From assembly GCA_022508685.1 (NCBI GenBank), contig JAFLUS010000084.1, positions 1 to 7,601 on the forward strand: a DNA stretch of 7,601 bases, read 5' to 3'. This DNA is from Prevotellaceae bacterium (GTDB taxonomy: Bacteria; Bacteroidota; Bacteroidia; Bacteroidales; Bacteroidaceae). Of this stretch, positions 1 to 5,806 are shown in pieces (positions within the stretch are counted from its first letter, which is position 1; each line of letters begins with the position of its first letter). Under the pieces are notes generated by a model. That model saw nothing but the letters and a program-made list of their open reading frames with translations. It made no database searches and had not been told where the DNA came from. A program made the position numbers and the translations under genes.

Positions 1-227
1 AAATAGTCGAAATTTAAGGAATAGACAAATTTTTCTATCAATTAAAGCAAAAAATGCCCGATTTGCAGATAAAATATAATAAAAACGACATATTTTGCAA
101 AAATATGCACATTGGGCACCATCGTATGGCGCATAGTGCAGAACGGCATGAAGAAACCGCGTTTTCAGGCTGTCGCAGTGCTGTGTCAATACTGCTGCGT
201 GACTGCTGTAGCCGCCATATTCGTCGG
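1..227. other. Left-edge noncoding stretch
   Basis: Together with the terminator region this gives about 348 bp without a supported gene. The short open frames here have no recognisable motifs, no start context and no match in style to the neighbouring genes. The base composition shifts from very AT-rich (1-110) to mixed (110-230). Apart from the palindrome at 89-107, nothing interpretable is seen. It is probably the intergenic or upstream region of a gene beyond the window. Confidence 0.5.
89..107 (-). promoter_or_regulatory. Palindrome overlapping a minus-strand promoter-like box
   Basis: CATATTTT (89-96) and AAAATATG (100-107) form perfect 8-bp arms around GCA. Within it the minus strand reads TATTTTTG (105-98), a match to the -7 consensus TAnnTTTG. 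No convincing -33 element lies upstream. If real, it would drive a gene beyond the left edge, with the palindrome as an operator. It is weak because the region is AT-rich. Confidence 0.3.
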
Positions 228-267
228 TTATATATAATAAAATGTACCCGCGCACGCGCGTGTACAT
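228..267 (-). terminator. Predicted intrinsic terminator after glf
   Basis: A 26-bp near-perfect palindrome (242-267) has outer arms ATGTAC (242-247) and GTACAT (262-267), one mismatch (248/261) and inner GC arms CGCGC (249-253) and GCGCG (256-260). Read on the minus strand, the stem is followed by TTTTATTATATATAA, a weak T-rich tail. It lies about 80 bp past the glf stop with no gene between, as expected for the end of the leftward operon. Confidence 0.65.
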
Positions 268-280
268 CTATAAATAAGAA

Positions 281-292
281 ATATGTACATAT
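281..292. repeat. 12-bp palindrome ATATGTACATAT
   Basis: A perfect 12-bp palindrome lies between the two hairpins downstream of glf. Its core TGTACAT also occurs at 261-267 as one arm of the terminator palindrome. It may be coincidental in AT-rich DNA or a binding site; nothing more can be said from sequence alone. Confidence 0.35.
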
Positions 293-296
293 GGAG

Positions 297-312
297 CACC
301 GAAGCATCGGTG
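297..312. repeat. Hairpin CACCGA-AGCA-TCGGTG downstream of glf
   Basis: A perfect 6-bp stem with a 4-nt loop lies 37 bp past the glf stop. On the minus transcript it extends across one mismatch into a GGG/CTCC pairing. No T-run follows, so it may be a 3'-end stability stem or part of a two-hairpin termination region with the palindrome at 242-267. Confidence 0.45.
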
Positions 313-348
313 TCCCACTTTGATGATTGACAAGCAAGGTAGTTGTGA

Positions 349-1473
349 TTATCGGAGAGGACATTGGAGGGCGCGCTCGATGGTGGGTGCCATGTCGTAG
401 TAGCGGTATTCGGCGAGGCGACCGCCGAAGGTGACGTTGGGGAGGGTGGCGGCGAGGTCGCGGTATTGGGTGTAGACGGCGGTGTTGCGGTCGTCGTTGA
501 TGGGATAGTAGGGTTCCATGCCGGGTTGCCACTCGGTGGAGTATTCGCGGGAGATGACGGTGTGGGGGATGCGGTCGACGGCGTCGCCGAAGTGTTCGAA
601 GTGCTTGTGCTCGATGATGCGGGTGTAGGGCACTTGGCGTTCGGTGTAGTTGACGACGGCATTGCCTTGGTGATTGGAGGTGGGGAGGGTTTCGGTTTCA
701 AACCGGACGGTGCGCCATTGGAGATGTCCGAAGCGGTAGTCGAAGAAACGGTCGATTTCGCCGGTGTAGACGATGTGGCGGGCTTGGGCGTCCCAGTGGG
801 TGCGGTCGTCGAAGTAGTCGCAGGAGGTGCGGACTTCAATGCCGTCGAGCAGGCGCTGAATGAGTTGGTTGTAGCCGCCGACGGGGATGCCTTGGTAGGC
901 ATCGTTGAAATAGTTGTTGTCGTAGACGAAGCGGACGGGAAGCCGGCGGATGATGAAGGCGGGCAGTTGGGTGCAGGGGCGTCCCCACTGCTTTTCGGTG
1001 TAGCCGCGGATGAGGGTTTCGTAGATGTCGCGTCCGATGAGCAGAAGGGCTTGTTCCTCAAGGTTGCGCGGTTGGTCGATGCCGGCGTCGTGCATGGCTT
1101 GGAGGGCTTCGGCACGTTGCTGGTCGATTTTTGCCTTCGCTTCGGCTGGTGTGTGTACGCCCCACATCTGGTGGAAGGTGTTCATGTTGAAGGGCAGGTT
1201 GTAGAGTTGCCCTTTGTAGTTGGCTATGGGGGAGTTGGTGTAGCGGTTGAAGGGAACGAGGGCGTTGACGAAGTTCCACACTTCGGCGTTGTCGGTGTGG
1301 AAGATGTGTGCGCCGTAGCAGTGGACGTTGATGCCGTCGACGTTTTCGCAGCGGACGTTGCCGCCGACGTGGGGACGGCGGTCGATGACGAGGCAGCGAT
1401 GTCCGGCTTGGTGCGCCTTATAGGCAAAAGTGGCGCCGAAGAGTCCGGCGCCAACGATGAGATAGTCGTACAT
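349..1473 (-). CDS. glf: UDP-galactopyranose mutase
   Basis: This flavoenzyme interconverts UDP-galactopyranose and UDP-galactofuranose in the cytoplasm, supplying Galf for surface polysaccharides. The 374-residue product has the usual family length. Residues 3-13 form the FAD-binding strand and GxGxxG loop (YLIVGAGLFG). Other family motifs are GGN at 37-39, GAHIFHT at 54-60, YTEKQWG at 158-164, RRLPVR at 176-181, QWRTVRFE at 252-259, EPYYPIND at 320-327 and GRLAEYRYYDM at 351-361. The last carries the conserved Tyr and Asp of the substrate pocket, and the arginines expected to hold the UDP-sugar phosphates (R176/R177 region and R254) are present. The reading frame stays open upstream to 1833, but the ATG at 1473 begins exactly at the FAD motif and sits 10 bp after the preceding stop, so it is chosen. 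No clear Shine-Dalgarno is seen. It is the last gene of the operon, with a predicted terminator about 80 bp downstream. The gene looks intact. Its presence beside polyphosphate-type genes rather than glycosyltransferases is unusual. Confidence 0.95.
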   Translation of the reverse strand: MYDYLIVGAGLFGATFAYKAHQAGHRCLVIDRRPHVGGNVRCENVDGINVHCYGAHIFHTDNAEVWNFVNALVPFNRYTNSPIANYKGQLYNLPFNMNTFHQMWGVHTPAEAKAKIDQQRAEALQAMHDAGIDQPRNLEEQALLLIGRDIYETLIRGYTEKQWGRPCTQLPAFIIRRLPVRFVYDNNYFNDAYQGIPVGGYNQLIQRLLDGIEVRTSCDYFDDRTHWDAQARHIVYTGEIDRFFDYRFGHLQWRTVRFETETLPTSNHQGNAVVNYTERQVPYTRIIEHKHFEHFGDAVDRIPHTVISREYSTEWQPGMEPYYPINDDRNTAVYTQYRDLAATLPNVTFGGRLAEYRYYDMAPTIERALQCPLR

Positions 1474-1483
1474 GGGTTGTTGC

Positions 1484-2770
1484 TTACTGTTCGGTGTAGG
1501 TGCCACCGGTGATGTATTTTGTTCCTTTGACTTCGAGGGTGAGGGCGGCAGTGTTCGCCTTGGTGACGTGGATGTCGCCTGCCGTCTGGTAGAAGTCGCG
1601 GTCGATGTGTATGCCGGCGCACTTGGTGTTGTCGGCTGTGTAGGTGCCACCGCTGACGGTGAGGGTGACGTCGGTGCCGTCGAAGTGCACGTCGCCGCCG
1701 TTGTTGACGGCTGTGCTTGCCGTGACTTTCTTGGCCTTGAAGCCTTTGGCGCCGTTGCCGCTGACGGTTCCTTCGATGTTGCCGCCGCTGAAGTAGGCGT
1801 TGTAGTTGAAGCGGATGGCTTGGCTGAGGTCACCGGTGACGCTGAAGTCGATGTTGCCGCCGGTCATGTAGATGATGGAGTCGCACTTGAGGCCTGTGCC
1901 GTCTTTCTGTGCGATGTTCATGTGGAGGCTGCCGTCGTTGATGTACATGGAGCCGAAGTCGTCGGCGTCGATGCAGTCGCTTCCGCAGTTGGCAATGGTG
2001 AGGTTGCCGCCGTTCATGATGAAGCGGTTGTGCTCGGTTTCGCCTTTCTTGCCTTTTCCGCAGTGGATGCCGTCGCTTGCAGCACCGAGGATGTTGATGT
2101 CGCCGGTGGAGGACTTGAGTTGCAGGTATTCGGCTGCGCAAATGGCGTGCTTGGTGTTTCCGGTGACGTTGAGCGTGCCTTTACCTTTCAGTTCCAAGTG
2201 TCCTTTGGTGTAGAAGGCGGCTTTCTGCGTGCCGTTGGCGCCGTCGGCAAGGGTGTTGACGGTGCCTTTGATGAGTTTCACTTCGATGCGCTTGCCACAT
2301 TCGATGTCGATGGCTGCCCCTTTCGGGTTGGTGAGGGTGACGCCATTGAGGTGCATCCGCAATTTGTAACTGCCGTTGAGGGTGAGCGAGCCGTTGTCGG
2401 ATGTTCCGCTCAGGGTGTAGAGCAGTTCGTCGGTGGTGTTGGTGGAGGTGATGCTGACGTGTCCGGCATTCACGGTGTAGGTGACGCCTGTGACGGTTGC
2501 CGGAACGGAGACGGTGGCTTCGGTGCCGTTCCACACGATGTCGACGGAGGGAAACTGGGGCGGCATGAAGGTGATGGAGTCGACGTCTGCCAAGTCGAAC
2601 GACTTTTTGCCTACGGTGATGGTGGAGCGGTCGTCGGAGATGGTGATGTCGGTCTTGCTGTTCACTTCGATGGCTTCTTCGTCATAGCCTTCGCAGACGT
2701 AGGCTGTGACTTGTGCCGATGCGGCTGCCGAACATACGAGGGCAAGGGCTGCCAATATGGATTTTTTCAT
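1484..2770 (-). CDS. Secreted Cthe_2159-like beta-helix carbohydrate-binding protein
   Basis: This 428-residue protein is predicted to be secreted. Residues 1-19 form a signal peptide (MKKSILAALALVCSAAASA, cleavage before Q20). Residues about 36-70 are a short beta module ending in DVDSITF, a pattern common at the start of Bacteroidetes surface proteins. From about residue 130 to the end there are many short strands with repeated turn motifs: NGG, TGGN, SGGN and SGGT, plus DGIH (233-236) and DCIDADD (265-271). This is the right-handed parallel beta-helix pattern of the Cthe_2159 family (formerly DUF4353). The founding member, from Clostridium thermocellum, binds acidic polysaccharide and cellulose, and its fold carries cation sites; the acidic DGI/DAD turns here fit that. 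There is no C-terminal sorting module or lipobox. It follows the sorting-domain gene by 8 bp and precedes glf by 10 bp. Family members are known neighbours of VTC and DUF4956 genes. The actual ligand here is unknown. Confidence 0.88.
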   Translation of the reverse strand: MKKSILAALALVCSAAASAQVTAYVCEGYDEEAIEVNSKTDITISDDRSTITVGKKSFDLADVDSITFMPPQFPSVDIVWNGTEATVSVPATVTGVTYTVNAGHVSITSTNTTDELLYTLSGTSDNGSLTLNGSYKLRMHLNGVTLTNPKGAAIDIECGKRIEVKLIKGTVNTLADGANGTQKAAFYTKGHLELKGKGTLNVTGNTKHAICAAEYLQLKSSTGDINILGAASDGIHCGKGKKGETEHNRFIMNGGNLTIANCGSDCIDADDFGSMYINDGSLHMNIAQKDGTGLKCDSIIYMTGGNIDFSVTGDLSQAIRFNYNAYFSGGNIEGTVSGNGAKGFKAKKVTASTAVNNGGDVHFDGTDVTLTVSGGTYTADNTKCAGIHIDRDFYQTAGDIHVTKANTAALTLEVKGTKYITGGTYTEQ

Positions 2771-2778
2771 GGTGGAGA

Positions 2779-3240
2779 TTAGTTTTTAACGATTTTGAAA
2801 CTCTTGCCGTCGACAGTGACGATGTAGACGCCTTGTGGCATGTGGGCAAGGCTGAGGGTGGCGTTGTTGGTTGCCGATTGCTGCATGACGAGTGTTCCGC
2901 CGGCTTGATAGACGTGGATGAGGTCGGCAGTGCCGTTGACGGTGAGTTGCTGTCCGTCCCACGCGATAGCGGCATTGTCGGCTGCCGTGCGTTGGATGGC
3001 ATCGACTTCGGTGGCCGTATCGAGGTACATCCGGGCGATGTCGTCCATGGCGACGGTAATGGTGGTGCCGTCGGTGCGTGTCACGACTACGTTTGCCTTG
3101 TCGAATGTCAGTTTGCGGACGGTGCTGACGGGATAGTTTGTCGTGGTGTTCGATGTGCTGACGATGTACAAGTCGAAGTCGTCAGCATGGATGTTGAGGC
3201 AAGCGATAAGCGCGATTGCCATGAGGAGGAGTTTTTTCAT
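2779..3240 (-). CDS. Small secreted protein with T9SS-like C-terminal sorting module
   Basis: The 153-residue product has a signal peptide at 1-19 (MKKLLLMAIALIACLNIHA, followed by DDF). Residues about 38-75 hold a beta module (VRKLTFDKANVVVTRTDG, then ITVAMDDIARM). Its layout resembles residues 36-70 of the downstream beta-helix protein. Residues about 95-153 resemble the type A sorting domain of Bacteroidetes type IX secretion: a strand LTVNG, then IHVYQAGGTLV, a run of small residues, LSLAHMPQGVYIVTV, and a final GKSFKIVKN. In the known family that domain directs export across the outer membrane and anchoring. Here almost nothing lies between signal and sorting-like module, so it has no obvious passenger. 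The start is fixed by the signal peptide. It is 8 bp upstream of the beta-helix gene and probably co-transcribed and co-translated with it. Its specific function is not recognised; a degenerate sorting domain now acting as a small surface partner is possible. Confidence 0.8.
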   Translation of the reverse strand: MKKLLLMAIALIACLNIHADDFDLYIVSTSNTTTNYPVSTVRKLTFDKANVVVTRTDGTTITVAMDDIARMYLDTATEVDAIQRTAADNAAIAWDGQQLTVNGTADLIHVYQAGGTLVMQQSATNNATLSLAHMPQGVYIVTVDGKSFKIVKN

Positions 3241-3268
3241 ATTTGTTGGTGTTTTTTAGTTCGGAGGG

Positions 3269-3287
3269 GCTGCAATGGCATTGCAGC
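3269..3287. repeat. Perfect 9-bp-stem palindrome in the intra-operon gap
   Basis: GCTGCAATG and CATTGCAGC flank a single central base, giving a 19-bp inverted repeat. It lies in the 61-bp gap between the DUF2490 gene and the small sorting-domain gene, the largest gap in the operon. On the minus-strand transcript it is followed by a C-rich, then A-rich stretch, not a T-run, so it is not a standard terminator. It could be an mRNA stability or processing stem, an attenuating hairpin, or a protein-binding site. No TAnnTTTG promoter box is visible in the gap. Confidence 0.6.
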
Positions 3288-3301
3288 ATAGGTGTCTTGT
3301 T

Positions 3302-4123
3302 TTAGAGGTTGAACTTCAGGCTCCAGCCAACGAAGTGGCCGTTGGGGTCGTCGTCATCGTTTTCCGTCTGATAACGATAGAAGACGGAGAGTTTCGCTTT
3401 CTTCTGAATGTTGTAACTGACGCCACCGGTGTACTTCCAACGTTCGACGTGGCGCTGTCCGGCGCAGTATTCGACGGAGGCGAAGGGATTGACGGGCAGG
3501 CGGCGGATGTTGTAGGTGAGGGTGAACTTGGAGCGCAGGAGCATGATGTCCTTTGCACGCACTGCCTTCTTGTCGCCGACGGCATAGAGTTCGTCGTCGC
3601 CATTGTAGCGGTACTTCACGCGGTCGACAGAGTCGGCCTTGAGGTTGTGCGTGTACTGGAAGGTTTCTTTGAGTGCGATGCTCCAGCGCTTGTTGATGGT
3701 GTAGTTCGCACTGATGCCGGTGGAGATGCGGTAGCGGTTGCGCCAGTAGTTGGCAGTCCAGTTGTAGCCGTTGAGCGCACCGGTCTTGTCGCTGTAGTGC
3801 TCGTTGAGTTCGGAAAGGCTCTGCTTCCATGCGTAGTCGAACCCGACACTTCCCTTCATGGTGAGTTTCTTGTCGTCGGTGCGGAACAGGCGGAAGTCAA
3901 GTCCGCCACCCACTTGCCAACGGTCGGTGCGGTGGGTGTCGGCTTGCGAGCGGTGGTTGCCTTCGATGCTGACGCTGATGCCGGAGGCTATCTTTTTCTC
4001 TACTTCAAGGCTCACGTCAGTGCCGAAGTCGTCGTGGTTCGGCGTCGGGCGCATGGTTTCCTGTGCGCCGGCGGCGGTGGCAACGGCGGTGAGGAGAAGT
4101 GCGAAGAGAAATTTCCTATTCAT
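3302..4123 (-). CDS. DUF2490 family predicted outer-membrane beta-barrel protein
   Basis: The 273-residue product begins with a signal peptide (MNRKFLFALLLTAVATAAGA, cleavage before Q21). The mature part is a series of amphipathic strands with alternating aromatic and charged residues: VSIEGNHRSQ at 51-60, YRISTGISANYTI at 131-143, WSIALKETFQYTHNL at 147-161, FTLTYNIRRLPVNPFASVEY at 200-219 and KLSVFYRYQTEND at 244-256. It ends in a final strand FVGWSLKFNL. The motif RRLPVNPFASVEY and the ending fit the DUF2490 family, predicted to be a small outer-membrane beta-barrel of unknown role. The frame is open to an ATG at 4171, but that adds a 16-residue charged leader before the signal peptide, so the start at 4123 is chosen. 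That ATG overlaps the upstream DUF4956 stop by 8 bp, suggesting translational coupling. The barrel could pass or anchor a product of the upstream polymerase pair, which is inference. Confidence 0.85.
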   Translation of the reverse strand: MNRKFLFALLLTAVATAAGAQETMRPTPNHDDFGTDVSLEVEKKIASGISVSIEGNHRSQADTHRTDRWQVGGGLDFRLFRTDDKKLTMKGSVGFDYAWKQSLSELNEHYSDKTGALNGYNWTANYWRNRYRISTGISANYTINKRWSIALKETFQYTHNLKADSVDRVKYRYNGDDELYAVGDKKAVRAKDIMLLRSKFTLTYNIRRLPVNPFASVEYCAGQRHVERWKYTGGVSYNIQKKAKLSVFYRYQTENDDDDPNGHFVGWSLKFNL

Positions 4124-4817
4124 AGAGTTTCGGCATTTTTTGGAGGGACTCGTCTTGGTCGCCATCGGCATTGTAGAAGATTTTGATGAGCGCCATGTCC
4201 TTGAGGAAGTCGATTGACCCGATTTCTACGCGTGTGATGTCGAGCCCCGTCCGCTTCTTGAGGTCGGCGATGAGTTCGTCGCGACGGTCGGGCGTGATGA
4301 GGTCGATTTTGTCGTACTTGATATGCTTCGACGACAGGCTCTTGAGCCATTTTCCACCTTCGGCAAGCCAAAGTGCGAGGACGAAGAAGAGGTCGGTGAG
4401 GGTGAGTTCGCCAATGGCGGTGAGTTCGGGGCCGAGGAAGTCGGGGTGCTTGTCACTGATGTCGGCAAGCCACGCAAGGGCATTGATGGCCGACATGGAG
4501 ATGATGATGAACAAGTAGGTCATTTCGCGGATGGGCACCGACTCCGTGCGGTAGCGCATGATGCAGAAAATGGCGAACAATCCCATGGCGAAACCCGTCT
4601 TCATCTTGGCATCGCCCATGAGGTGCATGAGCATGAAGATGGCGAAACCTACGAGGATGTAGGTGAAGAAGAAGTCGCGTCGCCGGCTCTTGGGGAAGTA
4701 GAAGCAACGGGCAATGACGAAGCAGAAAATGGTATTGACGATGAGTCGCAGCACGAGGTCTACGATTTTCACGGTGTCGCCGGAAAGTGAAGCGAGGAAT
4801 TCGTTGATAGTGTCCAT
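4116..4817 (-). CDS. DUF4956 integral membrane protein (polyphosphate-associated)
   Basis: The 233-residue protein has about four or five hydrophobic segments (roughly 17-40, 49-66, 73-87, 98-118 and 140-153). A soluble C-terminal domain of about 65 residues follows (167-233), with an alternating strand-helix-strand pattern including GLDITRVEIGSIDFLKDMALIKIFY. The loop GFAMGLFAIFCIMRYRTESVPIREMTYLF at 75-103 (GLFAIF, then RYRT, then IREMTYLF) is the hallmark of DUF4956. The family is of unknown biochemical function, but its genes are typically paired with VTC-domain polyphosphate polymerase genes and often with CotH or Cthe_2159-like genes. That points to a membrane partner, channel or anchor for polyanion synthesis. 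Here it starts 30 bp after the VTC gene and its stop overlaps the start of the DUF2490 gene. No SPX domain or CotH-type kinase is encoded nearby. The family call is firm; the role is inferred from neighbourhood. Confidence 0.9.
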   Translation of the reverse strand: MDTINEFLASLSGDTVKIVDLVLRLIVNTIFCFVIARCFYFPKSRRRDFFFTYILVGFAIFMLMHLMGDAKMKTGFAMGLFAIFCIMRYRTESVPIREMTYLFIIISMSAINALAWLADISDKHPDFLGPELTAIGELTLTDLFFVLALWLAEGGKWLKSLSSKHIKYDKIDLITPDRRDELIADLKKRTGLDITRVEIGSIDFLKDMALIKIFYNADGDQDESLQKMPKLYE

Positions 4818-4847
4818 TGTTATTGAGTGTTTTGATTTTCGCAGACG

Positions 4848-5657
4848 TTAGCAGATGTCTTCGTCGTAACGGATGATGTAGGTGTCGTCAGCGTTGATTT
4901 TCTGCAGCAGCCGCAATTTGGTTTTGAAATTGTTTTGCTTGAGTTGCGGGTCGGTCATCGCCATCCCGATGCAGCATTTCGAGAAGCCTGTGGGGTGGAT
5001 GTGGAGGTCGCGCAAAATGGAGAGGATGGGCGAATAGATGTTGCCGTCGCGCTTGAGTTCCACGACGACGATGTTGCCCGTGTCGCGGTCGATGTCGGTG
5101 TCGTAGTTGTGGAAACGGACGTTGAAGTCGATGGTCAGCCGCTCCGTCTTCGCGTAGTTGACGAGCGTGATGCGGTCGAAGTGGTTCTGCACGACGGGGT
5201 GCATCGCGTCGAGCATCAGTTTCGTGCGGTCGAGCACGAGTTCGGCAGCACCCTCCGTCCGTGGTGCCGTTTCGAGACTGCCGACCCTGATGCGCTTCTT
5301 CTTCGTGCGGGCATGGTTGTTCTTCCGCTTCACTTCGAGGAAAGTGAGGTCGCCCGAACTGAGATATGTCCTCACGCGCACCTTCGTCCGACGTGCGTGC
5401 CGGTTGTGGTGCTGCATATACATCGTATAGTCGTCGGTGTCGAAGTAGGTCGTGCGATAAGGGCTGATGCGGTCGTCGCCGATTTGCTGCACGTAGTATT
5501 TCTGCTGCACGCGGTGCAGCATGGCGACGAGTTGCCGCTTGGAACACACGAACTTGGTGTCGATGCGGTTCATCAGTCGAATGGACGACATTTCGTCGAG
5601 CGTGATAGGCTGCATCGTTTGCAGCAACGCATGTATGTCTTGGTCGTAGTCAGTCAT
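4848..5657 (-). CDS. VTC-domain polyphosphate polymerase family protein
   Basis: This 269-residue protein belongs to the VTC branch of the triphosphate tunnel metalloenzyme fold, whose yeast member Vtc4 polymerises polyphosphate from ATP. The tunnel residues are visible in order: R31-D33-K35 (RIDTKF), YRTTYFDTDDY at 67-77, K92/R94/R96 (TKVRVRTY), E108/K110 (LEVKRK), R173/D177/N179 (RLTIDFNVRF), E200/K202 (VVELKRD) and the late SK pair at 226-227 (GFSKCC). There is no SPX regulatory domain and no membrane segment, as is usual for bacterial members. A GTG at 5660 directly precedes the ATG at 5657; the ATG is preferred, and neither has a clear Shine-Dalgarno. It is the first gene of the six-gene run, with a TATATTTG box about 65 bp upstream. 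The following DUF4956 gene is its usual partner. Synthesis of polyphosphate from ATP at the inner membrane is the likely role, but polymerase activity is not proven for many bacterial members. Confidence 0.93.
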   Translation of the reverse strand: MTDYDQDIHALLQTMQPITLDEMSSIRLMNRIDTKFVCSKRQLVAMLHRVQQKYYVQQIGDDRISPYRTTYFDTDDYTMYMQHHNRHARRTKVRVRTYLSSGDLTFLEVKRKNNHARTKKKRIRVGSLETAPRTEGAAELVLDRTKLMLDAMHPVVQNHFDRITLVNYAKTERLTIDFNVRFHNYDTDIDRDTGNIVVVELKRDGNIYSPILSILRDLHIHPTGFSKCCIGMAMTDPQLKQNNFKTKLRLLQKINADDTYIIRYDEDIC

Positions 5658-5720
5658 CACTTGGCGGTGGATTGTCGTGCTTTAGTTACGCATCAGCGTG
5701 CGTTATCGCAATTTCGCAGG

Positions 5721-5728
5721 CAAATATA
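5721..5728 (-). promoter_or_regulatory. Putative -7 box of the polyphosphate/glycan operon
   Basis: The minus strand reads TATATTTG followed by C, a match to the Bacteroidetes -7 consensus TAnnTTTG. No good TTTG lies 19-21 bp further upstream; the nearest candidate is GGTT at 5749-5746. The -33 element is therefore weak or replaced by an activator. Transcription would begin about 55-60 bp before the VTC start. It is the only such box found in the gap before the operon. Confidence 0.5.
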
Positions 5729-5745
5729 GGTATTTTCTTCTGATT

Positions 5746-5785
5746 AACCGCGTTTTAGGCGGAAAAAGTGCGAAATCGCGCGGTT
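5746..5785 (-). terminator. Weak hairpin after the ATPase gene, possible terminator
   Basis: On the minus strand AACCGCG (5785-5779) can pair with CGCGGTT (5752-5746) across a 26-nt loop that itself contains a TTTTT run. It sits 22 nt past the ATPase stop and just upstream of the operon -7 box. The long loop and the lack of a clean T-tract after the stem make this a weak call. Confidence 0.25.
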
Positions 5786-5806
5786 TTACGCTTGCAGAGA
5801 ATACTT

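Noticed and set aside
54..323. An 89-codon plus-strand frame at the left edge
   Set aside because: It runs through the terminator palindrome and the hairpin after glf, has no domain or signal and is rich in Arg, Cys and His as random frames here are.
1474..1833. In-frame upstream extension of glf by 120 residues
   Set aside because: The extension is low-complexity Ser/Thr/Pro/Ala sequence lying antiphase within the beta-helix gene. The glf FAD motif begins right at the ATG at 1473.
364..4186. Long plus-strand open frames opposite glf, the beta-helix gene and the barrel gene (up to about 436 codons)
   Set aside because: They mirror minus-strand genes that have clear family motifs. Their translations are valine-, glycine- and aspartate-rich without domains, as expected from the complement of GC-biased codons.
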